Assembly: GCA_964019135.1 (NCBI GenBank)
Contig: OZ025248.1
Coordinates: 71,182,119 to 71,246,118, forward strand
Origin: Arenicola marina
Lineage: Eukaryota > Annelida > Polychaeta > Arenicolidae
Reading direction: 5' to 3'
DNA: 64,000 nucleotides
The notes beneath the pieces are model-generated. The model was not told where the DNA came from, searched no databases, and worked only from the letters and a program-made list of their open reading frames with translations. Position 1 is the stretch's first letter, and every line of letters starts with the position of its first letter. This document shows, piece by piece, positions 12,099 to 21,775 of this stretch. Position numbers and translations under genes: made by a program.

Positions 12099-13558
12099 GT
12101 TTTTAATCCTTTTATTATCATATCGAGTTTCTCAATGTGCTTTAACCCATATCTGCGTACAGGTAGCCCACAACCTAATTCGTTCAACAGACGGTCTTAC
12201 ATCTCAGTGATGTGGACGAGCTAACGCGGAGATTACGCGAGTCCAGTGCGCGGTCTGGTTTTCTGTACGAAACAATCAGTGTTACGTCGCGACGACACCA
12301 TTGCATTTGTGCAATATCATCTTACAGATCAAAGGTGTCCCTACTAATCTAAGCAGCACACGTTTCAGTGTTATCTATCGTTAGATTAGGGACCTACCAA
12401 TTAGGGAGAGCCCAAGATATCCGGATGCGATGTAATACAGACTCCTTGGTCGCCAAAACCAGGCCACGAGACAATTTTTATTGGGTATCTAATCCTCAAT
12501 CCCAGACCCCTAACCCTAAAGGAGGGCTTCGGTTCAGAATGCACCCATCGAAATAATGTATACATACGAAGTATACGAATAGCGCAGTGGGTCTGTGCCA
12601 TTAAAATGACGCACAGGCCACAGGTTGCCACCATGTGCTTAAAATAATCCGGCCGCGCGCTATGGGCCAGCCGTCTTGCTCGACCCGCATCCCGCTCTGA
12701 CCGACCTTGACGCCGGACTGTGACGTGCGGCGAGCTTGTCAAGTCTGGCTTTAGTCGAGCTTTCCGGTCAAATTGGTGGCAGGGCTGCTATTTTGGGAGC
12801 GTTCTGTGGCATAGTAAGCGCCAGAGGTTCCACGTGCGCTTTAGTAATATCGGAAACGGGTGGTCACTACGTTGTTTATGGAATAAACTAGCTAAATACA
12901 GTCGTATTTTCTGGACCGAAAGCGTCCTTTAATCCCGGACCCTAACAATAATCTAGTGGAATGGAACGGCGATCAAGGACAGATAAGGCCAATAAACCCG
13001 TAAGACCCCCACACACGTATGTACCAGTCCACCCTGTCAATTATCCTCCCTCCCCAAGGCTCGAAAGTCTGGCGTAATTGAAAGGTGCTTACAAGATCAC
13101 TTGGCATAATTTTTTTCTGGACTTAAGCTGAAGATAATAGAAAAGCTCATTACTTTATTTTCGGCCGATATTTAATTAAAGGGCGATATTAGTTTCCCGA
13201 AACATCGCCCCGCCGATTTGACTTCTAATTAATCTGTAATAACAATAGAAATATAACATGTTAAATCCAGGACAATAACCATTATCAGACCTGGTAACAT
13301 TTTATTGGTAACATTTTATTTATTTACATACATACTACATGCAGAACACTTCGTGAGTAAAGAGACCTTACAAAAATACGATAATATATTGCGGATGCTG
13401 CACTGCTGCTCTGTGAGGAGTAGGGAAAGCGACAAGGCATAAACTGGTACAACCTCAAGACCGGTTAACATCACATAAACAAATAGAATGTACAATAACA
13501 GAAAAGTAACATTAAAACTTGTAGATTTATAGGGGGAATACTTTTAAATTTTAGATGA

Positions 13559-13995
13559 TAATCACAACCCAGTTCTAGAATATAGGTTATAATCACCATA
13601 TTTGTGCCACAAGAATCAATAAACAAACAGAAAGCTTTGTTCAATTAAAAAAACCTGAGGGTAATTAGCCTTTTAGGTCGAAGTGGCTTCATGTACAAAA
13701 TCTGATACAACATATACATGTACAATGTTGCAGTGAAATTGACATCAAAAGGTACCAAGAATTAAATAATGTACCGGTAATCACAACATAGTTCTAGAAT
13801 ATAGGTTAAAATCACCTTATTCGTGCAACAAGAATCGATAACAAACAGGAAACATCTTCGTTCAATACAAAGAGACCCGAGGATAGGTAATTAGCCTTTT
13901 AGGTCGAGGCGGCTTAATGTAAAATGGCCGATACAACATATAAATGTACCATGCTGCAGTGCAATTCACATTAAAAGGTACCAAGAATTAAATAA
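13559..13995. repeat. 219-bp tandem duplication
   Basis: The block starting TAATCACAAC at 13559 recurs at 13778, with shared landmarks GTTCTAGAATATAGGTTA, TAGCCTTTTAGGTCGA and AAAAGGTACCAAGAATTAAA. The copies differ at many sites, so the duplication is not recent. It lies downstream of SVIP, probably within its 3' UTR. Confidence 0.85.
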
Positions 13996-14391
13996 CGTTA
14001 TCCTAGAGTTATCTTATTAGTACGTAATAAATTGAATTTAAAATAGCATACCGGTTTTTTTCTTCTATAATTAGCACGTGGAGAGGATATAAAAATAACG
14101 CTCATCTTAAACTTATCTAATCTCCCTCTGCTACTTTTAGCTTTTATATTGTAGATTACACCACGCAGTCTAAATGTGTCGCAGTATTAGCCATTAAAAG
14201 CGCTTGATTGATTGTCTTTTTATATTTCTTTTGTGTCTTAGTGAGTCGACAGGGAGTGGAAGTAGATGCTGAGTGGATTTCGTAAAAGGCGAGGTAATCT
14301 GCTCTGAAGACAGACAAAACAAGATCCGGTCAACTACAAGTCTTCTGTGCCGAGATTGGGGCTGAAATTTGGCGGAGGTCTTTAGCGGATG

Positions 14392-17300
14392 CTACCGGCC
14401 AACTTGCCACTGAAAGAACGAAAAGAGGACCAAACAATTATCACTATTATTTTATATAATCATGATGTGAATTTACTGATATCATAAAAAAAAACCATTG
14501 CACCTTTAGCTGGAGTTTTGTAAACCATAGTTAAATAATGATAACGGTATATATGGCACACAACAATATCACACTGGATGAATACCAGTAACAGCGCAAT
14601 ATTTAACTGGGTACAATTTAATATTGTCCTTTATCTGATGCAGACAGGCACAGACCTACCGACTTGTACAAAGAATAAGCACTGCCATAGACACAGAGCT
14701 GGTGATGGGATACTGACTTTGATACAAAACAAAATATCAGCATGAATATCTTTACTGTCATAAGTCTAAATTACATTACATAGTTAGCCTGGTAGCTTAT
14801 TTCTATTTGCACCGGTATATATAATTCATGGTGTCACAAGTATGACATCATGGTAAGAGGCTAAGAGCATTAGATATATCATGATGTTCTGCAGCAGATG
14901 GTAAATACCAGATATGTTATAGAAACAACTTCAAACGAACTTTTTTTTGGTAGAGTCACTGGTATTCCAGAATAAGAATAAATAAATCTCACTTTCATCC
15001 ATTACAACTGTAAAACTTGAAAAAATGAAAGTAGAAAAGAAAAACTTACTCTTAGACCTCCGCCCCCTCCAGCTGGTTGATCCTCTGCATTCTCAATTGC
15101 TTCTCGCTTTTTTGCCCTCCTCTTTGCTCCATCAGGATCCTTCACTCCCTTACTCTCAGTTTCCATTCGTCTCTTTTCTGCAGCTTCTGCCATTTGTTGA
15201 CGTTTTGTAGCCTGAGAAGTAGTAAAACGTCTTTTTTGTTATGCTATTGATTATGGGGATTTCATGTACTAAACACAGTTGCTGCTTTAAAAGGTATTCA
15301 TGCATATTGAATATTGAAAATGTTCAGTTGCATGGGGCCAGGTCAAAGGCAACAGTCATAGGGAGGGGTGAGTTTTATCTACCTGTAGTTCACTAAGAAT
15401 TAAACTATGCAAATTGACTTCAAATCCATCTCTTCTATGCATTAACAAATAAAATGTGTGATATAAGTGAGTCTGATACTGTAAGAGTAAAGGTAAAACA
15501 GTAAGTATGAGACAATATTTCTTTAGATATTTATCTATATATTTTAAAGCTATAGCTGTATCTATAAACAAAATATCAGTAAAACTTGATGTGCATAGCA
15601 TTTGTCTTCGAAAAAAGGTCTTATGAATATATGTAGAATTATTGTGACCAATTTTTAGTTCTAAGCTTGATATCCTTTATTGTTGAAAGTGTGTCATACA
15701 AACAGACCTATAGGGGGCATTACTATGGGAATTATAAATGGGTCCCTAGAGAAGCGGGCTTGCCTGGGGGCACTTGCGCCAACAATGTCCCCTATGAAAA
15801 TGCCACTTCATGCCTCTGGTACATCAAACTATTTCAATTCAAGCACTGAGGTCGAAATGTATTGAAAACTATAATTATAGCAATGAAACATATACAATTT
15901 ACCCTAACAAATACTGAAACAGTGACAGTTTATTTGCTGAGCATATCAGGGCATAAACATTAACTTCTGCCTATTGGGCAAGTAGAGGACAAATTTTACA
16001 TCCCTGACAAAATATACTTACCATGTTTACCCCACCAGGAGATTAAGAATTGCTATATCTGATTCGTCATATAGATGATTTGGCCCTCTAACCAAAATAG
16101 TTTTCTTCAAAAAGATGGAAAAATATTAACCCTAAAATTAGAAAGCACTTGCCAGCTTAGGCAAATGTTCCACCAAATTCACTTACCTTATCAGACAACT
16201 ATTAACCTAAGAGCTAAAATGTAATGCCCTGCATATTTTAATCCCCAGTTTCACTTCTACTAACTGGGGTAATTATATATCACCATTACCTATAAATATT
16301 TCTAGAAAGATAAGCTTATTTGTAAAACAATGATACCGGTATATTTAGTTATTACACTTCTTTACACTAAGTGACATATTTTTTAGATTGCTGTTATACA
16401 TGCCCTTTAGTGATTTAGTAGTTATTAAAACAATTGATAGTGGACATATATAGTGAATTGTGAAAAATGAATACTATAATATATAGATACTGGACCCCCT
16501 TTTCCAGATCCCTTATATTTTACAATTTAAAGATTGAAATCAATAGTAAAGGAAATAAGCATTACTAGCCCTGACTCGGACTCCTGAGTGCATGCTTCAT
16601 GGTTATAATGAGACTTGGCACAATTTTCTCTAGCCCAGGCCAGCCCACTTTTTTTGAGACAGTTGTGATCAGATGCTGGTAATGTCTAATGCCTGGCAAT
16701 GCCTACAGGTACAGCAAATGAGTGGAGAGGGGGGGGGGGGGGTGAGGGAGAGGGTAAGGAGCCCCACAGTATATCCCAAATACACAGGCACAGTAAATCA
16801 GAAGGGGGGGTGAGGTAGGGCGCTCCATATGACATTGTTGGTTTCATGCAACAACATGTGGTGCAAAACAACAACTGTCTCATATGCGACTATAGTGTTC
16901 CCGGAAACTATTTGCCACCTCGTTTTCTAATATGACACAAAATGTTTCATTGACAAGCCTAAAATCAGTTTATATTTGTCAACTTGAACCAAAGACCCAA
17001 CAGAATTTGGCATACTCACAGTCCTGTTGTCAAAAGAATTCACATGATGCCAACATTATAAGTTTCACGCAAACGAAGCAGACAAGTTTCGCTATGGCCG
17101 TCGCTCTGTTTACCTTGTCATCTGTCATGTCTGTGGGTCATAGTATTGCTAGTATTTTGGGCAGGGGGGTTAGGTTGTGTCAATGTCAAGCCGTAACTTG
17201 AATTAAGCTCACATGCGTTTATAGTTCCTCTCATATATATGAACATTAAAGCTATAAACTCATTCCTTTTGCATTGCTTTTGCTTTGAGACGCTAAAATT

Positions 17301-18044
17301 ACTGTTAGTATAGAAACTTTGCATGGGCACATAATGCTCTGTGCCCTTCTCTAGGGCCTGATATTACACTCTTCCGTGGGCCTACTTCTTTTAACCAATG
17401 AAAACGCAGTTACATAACCTTCACCTTATGATGTCATGAAAAGGCGGCTGTCAACACACTTTCATCTGCTATACTCTATGCTAGAGACTATCGAGTTGTG
17501 CTGTTATTAAACAAGATACACTTTCAAGAAGTTAAAATCACAACGATCTCGTGTAATGGAGCAAATAAATACATAAATTGTGGCTGCAAATGGTGCACAG
17601 ACAAAAATATTCACAAAAGCGAGGTGGCAGATATTAAACGCGCTGACTATATTTTTCTATAGCCAGGGCTCTAGACTATAGTTCCATAGATGTAATATAA
17701 TCTGCTCTGATATGGGTCCAGTCGCAGAGCTGCTGTCGGTAGCCACAGCGGCTTGCTTGCAGGACTAGGTCTAGGGGCCCTACAGCATATACACACACAA
17801 GTCCCAACTTCACAAGTGCATGTTTTGTATATGCTGTGGGGCCCCTATAGTCCCCCCCCCCCCCCCCTCTCCACTGATTTAGGCTACTGCCACTGGCACT
17901 GGGTCTGGGCAACAGTGTCAGTGGGCAACCCCGCTTGCAAACAGGCCGAGCGCGACAAGGCATGTTTCTAATGATGTGTTTTACCTGATCTGGTGTTATC
18001 TCAACATACTCTTTGTTTCCAAAACAAGGCAAGCAACAACCCAT
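14392..18044 (-). CDS. SVIP: Small VCP/p97-interacting protein
   Basis: Three minus-strand coding exons: 17985-18044 (MGCCLPCFGNKEYVEITPDQ), 15050-15211 and 14392-14409 (WQVGR then TAG); 240 nt, 79 aa against 77 in human. The N-terminus has Gly2 for myristoylation and Cys3, Cys4 and Cys7 for palmitoylation, known in the family to hold SVIP on ER and lysosome membranes. Residues about 23-35 (KRQQMAEAAEKRR) carry the VCP-interacting motif R-x5-A-A-x2-R. A charged helix follows, and the end GGGGLR-W matches the family's GGLRW. SVIP binds the p97 N-domain and inhibits ERAD. The first intron (2.8 kb) contains a half hairpin element and copies of a poly-G MITE. The 18-nt last coding exon was found from the family's conserved C-terminal Trp. 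The gene is divergent from NADSYN1. Confidence 0.92.
15743..15782 (+). mobile_element. Half copy of the 70-bp hairpin element
   Basis: Forty bases are identical to 5714-5753: the end of the left arm, the centre and the whole 32-base right arm. The rest of the left arm is missing. Short flanking words GGCATTACTATGGGA (left) and TCCCCTATGAAAATGCC (right) are themselves roughly complementary, so the copy may sit inside a larger inverted-repeat unit. It lies in the long SVIP intron. Confidence 0.8.
16704..16830. mobile_element. Two partial ends of a poly-G MITE family
   Basis: ACAGGTACAGCAAATGAGTG followed by a G-run, then GAGCCCCACAGTATAT, then CACAGGCACAGTAAATCAG with a second G-run. Both ends resemble the terminus of the element at 20904-21068 (CACAAACACAGTAAATCAGT). 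They lie in the same orientation, so this is a fragment or tandem of ends rather than one whole element. Confidence 0.55.
17771..17895. mobile_element. Poly-G MITE copy with inner inverted repeat
   Basis: An inner inverted repeat (CTAGGGGCCCTACAGCATAT at 17771 against ATATGCTGTGGGGCCCCTAT at 17829) is followed by an 18-base C-run and CCACTGATTT. This is the architecture of the complete element at 20904-21068. The left outer end is missing. It lies about 90 bases beyond SVIP exon 1, inside the first intron. Confidence 0.6.
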
Positions 18045-18803
18045 GGCGCAAACGCCAACAGATATTTTGGCACAAATTATAAATATTTACGCCTCCTCCA
18101 CTGAGCAGCTGAGTGGATGTGTTCATTATACGGGGCCCGGATAATTTGTATGATGTAATTTACTGCGGCGCCGCAGTAATTTTTCCGCGCCGATGTAGTT
18201 GGCGGAGGCATGTAGGTGAAATCTGTCACGTTATTATCAAAGACCTTACCTCATAGATTCAGAAAATGTTTAGTCCGATGATTTTGGTATCCAAATAAGT
18301 GTGTAATGTTGCATAAACCATTCCGGGCGGCAGCCTCAGCTCAAATGGCTGCTTTCTCGGCATGCCGTAATCTCGCCCCCCGCCAGCCGAGCGCGAAGTC
18401 TCGCAGTGGAGGGGGGGGGGGGGTGGGGGGGGGGTGCATTAGCGTGCGGTGCCGAGTGCCGAGGAGCCGGCTTCGCTCTGGTTGGGGAGAGGGGTGGGGG
18501 TGTTACTGGACAGTGGACCGAGGAAGCTAGTAGGTGGGGGGTGGCGTCGCGCACGGCATAATTCTTATGTTGGGGAGTGTCAATTTATTATGTGTGAAAA
18601 AGCCGTTACGACCGGTGGCTGGCTTAATATCGATTGGTGTTGGTGCGAAAGGCATGAGGGCGGGCGGCGGGCGGCGAACTTAGTAGAGATAAAAACCTGA
18701 GAGCGGCGAAATAGGATTAACAACCTGAGCAAGTGAAGGAACAGACACAAACACCGGTGTAAGTTAAATGAAGCATTTTATTTTATTTTATTATTTATTT
18801 TAA

Positions 18804-19907
18804 TCATGAGCAATCCGAACAAAAAAAATCCTTATCCATCTCATTTACCGACATGTTAACACACTTTTGGAATAGCCACCTATCACAGACATTACATTGC
18901 ACCATATCGTCATAACATTGCGGCAGATGACAAGAGCAATACAATGGCAACTTAATCTTCCTATGCTTAACTTTCTTACTGGGAACGTCAAATTTCGGAA
19001 AAGATCGAATACTCTTGTCCTTAATGATATCTATCAAACACGACCTCATCATATCTCGCTTAAACTCAAATCCTATCACGCCCTTCTTTAAAAGATCTCT
19101 ATAGCCTCCGGAACAATACTCAATCAAACTAGCTATGGCAAATACGCCGCAATCCCATCCGTTCTGCTGTTGTTGCCCGACTGGCAGTATAACATCTAAA
19201 GAAGTTCGTCCGTGACCGTAAATCTGGGCTAGCTGGATCTCGAGGGAGGGGGTAAGTGGCTGCTGTGCCTTGTAGACGCTGTCTAATACATACACCGGCC
19301 CCCCAACTACATCTTGAAACGAAACTACCCAGTGATCCTTGCCAGTGTGATGGATCTGCCCACAAGGAGCCGGGACGCTCTGCAAGCTGGAGAGGGGTAT
19401 CTGCCATGCTTCGTCCTTCCAAATAGGTGCAGCGGTGCTAAGTTGAAACCCGTTATGCGGGAACTTATCTCGTAACAAACTAGAAGTAACTGCCATGTGA
19501 TCACTACTCAACCACCCATTGCCTTCAATAACCCCGCAAAGCTCACTAATCTCGCTGTCCTCTTTAGCTTTCTTAGAATCTGGTGCCGGTGCAACTAAGT
19601 CTAGATCCTTAACCCGTGGTCGCTTCCTTCCCGAAGTCTTATCCGCCCGTTTCCTGTTGTTCTTACGTAACTGCGTGAGGTTAACTACCCTGCGCTGACT
19701 ATCAACTCGTAAGCCCACAGAGCGTCTAGCAGCTACTATATGATAGCAGGTGCTCGCCGCCGGACAGGAACACTTCTCTTTAGGAAATAATTCTGCGACA
19801 TATTTTATCCCACTATGCCCCTTAACAACAAAGCAAGCCTGCTGAGGTATAAGGTCTATGTTCTTAAACTTAACAACATCCTCCGCCATGGCGAATTGTG
19901 TCATCAT
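18804..19907 (-). CDS. Transposon-encoded SWIM / Ulp1-type protease / PHD-like protein
   Basis: A 367-codon uninterrupted frame from MMTQFAMAEDV. Residues 40-58 hold a SWIM zinc finger (CSCPAASTCYH, the C-x-C-x5-C-x-H pattern). Residues about 80-115 are Lys/Arg-rich, probably nuclear localisation. Residues about 125-300 are a C48 (Ulp1/SENP-like) cysteine peptidase, with His in KDHWVV, Asp in YVLDSVY and the oxyanion Gln plus catalytic Cys in QQQQNGWDCGVFAIA. The C-terminus is PHD-like (YCSCHLPQC, QCNVCDRWL, FFCSDC), but the usual His before the fifth ligand Cys is Phe (RWLFQKC). The frame stays open upstream to a stop at 20145-20147 through six 12-residue repeats, so the true start is uncertain and may lie in another exon or be lost by a small shift. 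Role inferred: an accessory protein of the element. Confidence 0.75.
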   Translation of the reverse strand: MMTQFAMAEDVVKFKNIDLIPQQACFVVKGHSGIKYVAELFPKEKCSCPAASTCYHIVAARRSVGLRVDSQRRVVNLTQLRKNNRKRADKTSGRKRPRVKDLDLVAPAPDSKKAKEDSEISELCGVIEGNGWLSSDHMAVTSSLLRDKFPHNGFQLSTAAPIWKDEAWQIPLSSLQSVPAPCGQIHHTGKDHWVVSFQDVVGGPVYVLDSVYKAQQPLTPSLEIQLAQIYGHGRTSLDVILPVGQQQQNGWDCGVFAIASLIEYCSGGYRDLLKKGVIGFEFKRDMMRSCLIDIIKDKSIRSFPKFDVPSKKVKHRKIKLPLYCSCHLPQCYDDMVQCNVCDRWLFQKCVNMSVNEMDKDFFCSDCS

Positions 19908-19912
19908 ACCCG

Positions 19913-20122
19913 ATGGGACCTGCTCTTCACTATCCCTGACTTCAACGGATGGGACCTGCTCTTCACTATCCTTGACATCAACGGATGGAACCTGCTCTTC
20001 ACTATCCCTGACTTCAACGGATGGAACCTGCTCTTCACTATCCCTGACATCAACGGATGGAACCTGCTCTTCACTATCCCTGACTTCAACGGATGGAACC
20101 TGCTCTTTACTATCCCTGACCC
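19913..20122. repeat. 36-bp minisatellite encoding a 12-residue repeat
   Basis: About 5.8 copies of a 36-bp unit start at 19913, 19949, 19985, 20021, 20057 and 20093. On the minus strand, in frame with the protease gene, each reads VPSVEVRDSEEQ with small E/D, R/K and V/D swaps. The unit length is a multiple of three, so all frames stay open; the acidic frame is continuous with the protein downstream. Confidence 0.85.
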
Positions 20123-20903
20123 CGACTGAGTTAATACTGAGAGGCTACTGTTAATGGGCTGGTCGAACGAATTTAATTCCACTTGTCCGATTCTCCCTTT
20201 GATGACAATTCCCCAAAATATAACACAGAGAAATCTACAGTTAATGTGATGGTACTAGGAAGTCAATTCTACTTGGCCGACTCCCCCCTCCCCCTACCCA
20301 TCCCCTTTGCTCGCCACCTCGTATGGCTGTGTGCAGAGAAGTGTGCAGAGAAGCCCAGTAACACCCAACCCTACATGAATGAAACGGTAGCGATAAACTT
20401 TCCTTGTGTCTTGCCACACCCCCACCCCTCTCCCCAACCAGAGTGAAGCCAGCTCCTCGGCGCTTGGCACCGCACGCTAATGCACCCCCACCCCCCCACC
20501 TCCACCGCGAGACTTCACGCTCGGCTGGCGGGGGGCGAGATTACGGCATGCCGAGAAAGCAGCCATTTGAGCTGAGGCTGCCGCCCGGAATGGTTTATGC
20601 AACGTTACACACTTATTTGGATACCAAAATCATCGGACTAAACATTTTCTGAATCTATGAGGTAAGGTCTTTGATAATAACGTGACAGATTTCACCTACA
20701 TGCCTCCGCCAACTACATCGGCGCGGAAAAATTACTGCGGCGCCGCAGTAAATTACATCCTACAAAATATCCTGGCCCCATTATACGTTATACTAAAAGA
20801 CGAAAAATTACTCATAAAGCGAACATTACGTGATATGAAATAAACGGTGTGGTATGCGGAATAGCCCCCCGTGCGGAGATGTTCCCTTTGCATCTATCAT
20901 AAT

Positions 20904-21068
20904 CACAAACACAGTAAATCAGTGGAGGGAGGGGGTGGGAGGGGGAGGGGGGTAGCGGGCCCCCATAGCGGGCCCCACAACGTATACTAAGAACTAAGTG
21001 TGTGTAGTTGTGGGGCCCGCTATACCCCTTCCCCCGCGCCCCCACCCCTCCACTGATTTGTGCCTGTG
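20904..21068. mobile_element. 165-bp poly-G MITE with 8-bp target duplication
   Basis: The ends are CACAAACACAGTAAATCAGT and the complement of CACAGGCACAAATCAGTGGA. ATCATAAT flanks both sides (20896-20903 and 21069-21076), an 8-bp duplication that fits hAT-like transposition. Inside, G-runs and C-runs face each other around an inner inverted repeat (GGGCCCCACAAC / GTTGTGGGGCCC form). Relatives lie at 16704-16830 and 17771-17895. Non-coding. Confidence 0.8.
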
Positions 21069-21554
21069 ATCATAATGGTGCCGTAAAACACATGGAAAGA
21101 TGAGGGTTTAAAACAGAATAAAGATCTGCTAGTTTTCAAGCAACAAACCCCATATATGAGAAACCAAGTACTTTCTCTAAATTAACCCTTGGTTTAACCA
21201 AAATAACGATGGGTAGATACTCATTGCCCAAGATGCAATGCCGGGTCCACAATTATAACACACGTCCAAACTAAATTTATGACACGATATGAAACAAGGT
21301 ATCCATTTCAAGTAATTACTTGTGTTAAATAATTGTTGTCGATTATGACTTCCTTGTTTTACGTGGAATCTATCGGCATGAGTCTTGCAATATCCTTTTA
21401 TAATGTTGTCCCCGTTTTAATAAATGTCCGGCACTACGTTATCAGATTATGTATTTTATGATTATGTATTTCTTAAAAAGACGATGGAAAAATTAGCTTT
21501 CGGTGATCGGTGACTCGACGATGTTTTAAACTCATTGTTTTCTGGGTGTGCAGT

Positions 21555-21617
21555 GAACTCGCCACAAAACGAACTCGCCACAAGTGAACTCGCCACAGGG
21601 CGTGTGAACTCGCCACA
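21555..21617 (+). promoter_or_regulatory. Four GAACTCGCCACA repeats upstream of NADSYN1
   Basis: The 12-mer GAACTCGCCACA occurs at 21555, 21571, 21586 and 21606, spaced 16, 15 and 20 bases. Each is exact, and three are preceded by GT. The cluster ends about 160 bases before the NADSYN1 ATG, where a promoter or 5' UTR is expected. It could be a transcription-factor site cluster or a degenerate short tandem repeat; the unequal spacing with exact cores favours the first slightly. Confidence 0.5.
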
Positions 21618-21775
21618 CTTTTGGGATAACCCGTTTTCGGTATATAGCAAACGCACTGACCGACTTCCGGTTAGACGGTTTGTTTTCCTGCCGTGGTATA
21701 TCAGTTTGTATATCTGGTTATCACTGGTTATGTTGTGAAAATTCAGTTTATATCACCCACTGTTCATTTGCGAAC

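Larger units (their letters stand above)
10760..14391. other. Region between the convergent TALDO1 and SVIP 3' ends
   Basis: The first part is the TALDO1 3' UTR of unknown length (ATTAAA at 10868, AATAAA at 11757). The right part is probably the SVIP 3' UTR, read on the minus strand, with overlapping AATAAA complements near 13315-13324. In between I find a SINE-like fragment at 11972-12098 and a 219-bp direct duplication at 13559-13995. I see no further gene in 12100-13300. Confidence 0.5.
18133..20778 (-). mobile_element. DNA transposon with about 370-bp TIRs, 9-bp TSD and a SWIM-Ulp1-PHD gene (MULE-like)
   Basis: The element starts GGGCCCGGATAATTTG and ends in the complement of GGGCCAGGATATTTTG. 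CATTATACG flanks both sides (18124-18132 and 20779-20787), a 9-bp target duplication. Inverted repeats run to about 18505 on the left and from about 20402 on the right, differing mainly in homopolymer length. Near each tip is the perfect palindrome TTACTGCGGCGCCGCAGTAA (18160-18179 and 20732-20751). Long TIRs, a 9-bp duplication and a SWIM finger fit Mutator-like elements, some of which are known to carry Ulp1 genes; KDZ/Zisupton-type elements are the alternative, though they usually make 8-bp duplications. No DDE transposase is visible, so the copy is probably non-autonomous or internally reduced. Confidence 0.8.
18045..21775. other. Divergent SVIP-NADSYN1 5' region expanded by insertions
   Basis: The start codons of SVIP (minus) and NADSYN1 (plus) face away from each other across 3.7 kb. 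Of this, 2.65 kb is the transposon at 18133-20778 and 165 bp the MITE at 20904-21068. Removing both leaves about 0.9 kb, a normal size for a shared promoter. I cannot see a TATA box or mapped start sites. Confidence 0.6.

Noticed and set aside
19858-20154. Plus-strand frame of GTCSSLSLTSTD repeats
   Set aside because: The 36-bp array keeps all frames open. The minus-strand acidic frame is continuous with the protease gene, so this is a shadow.
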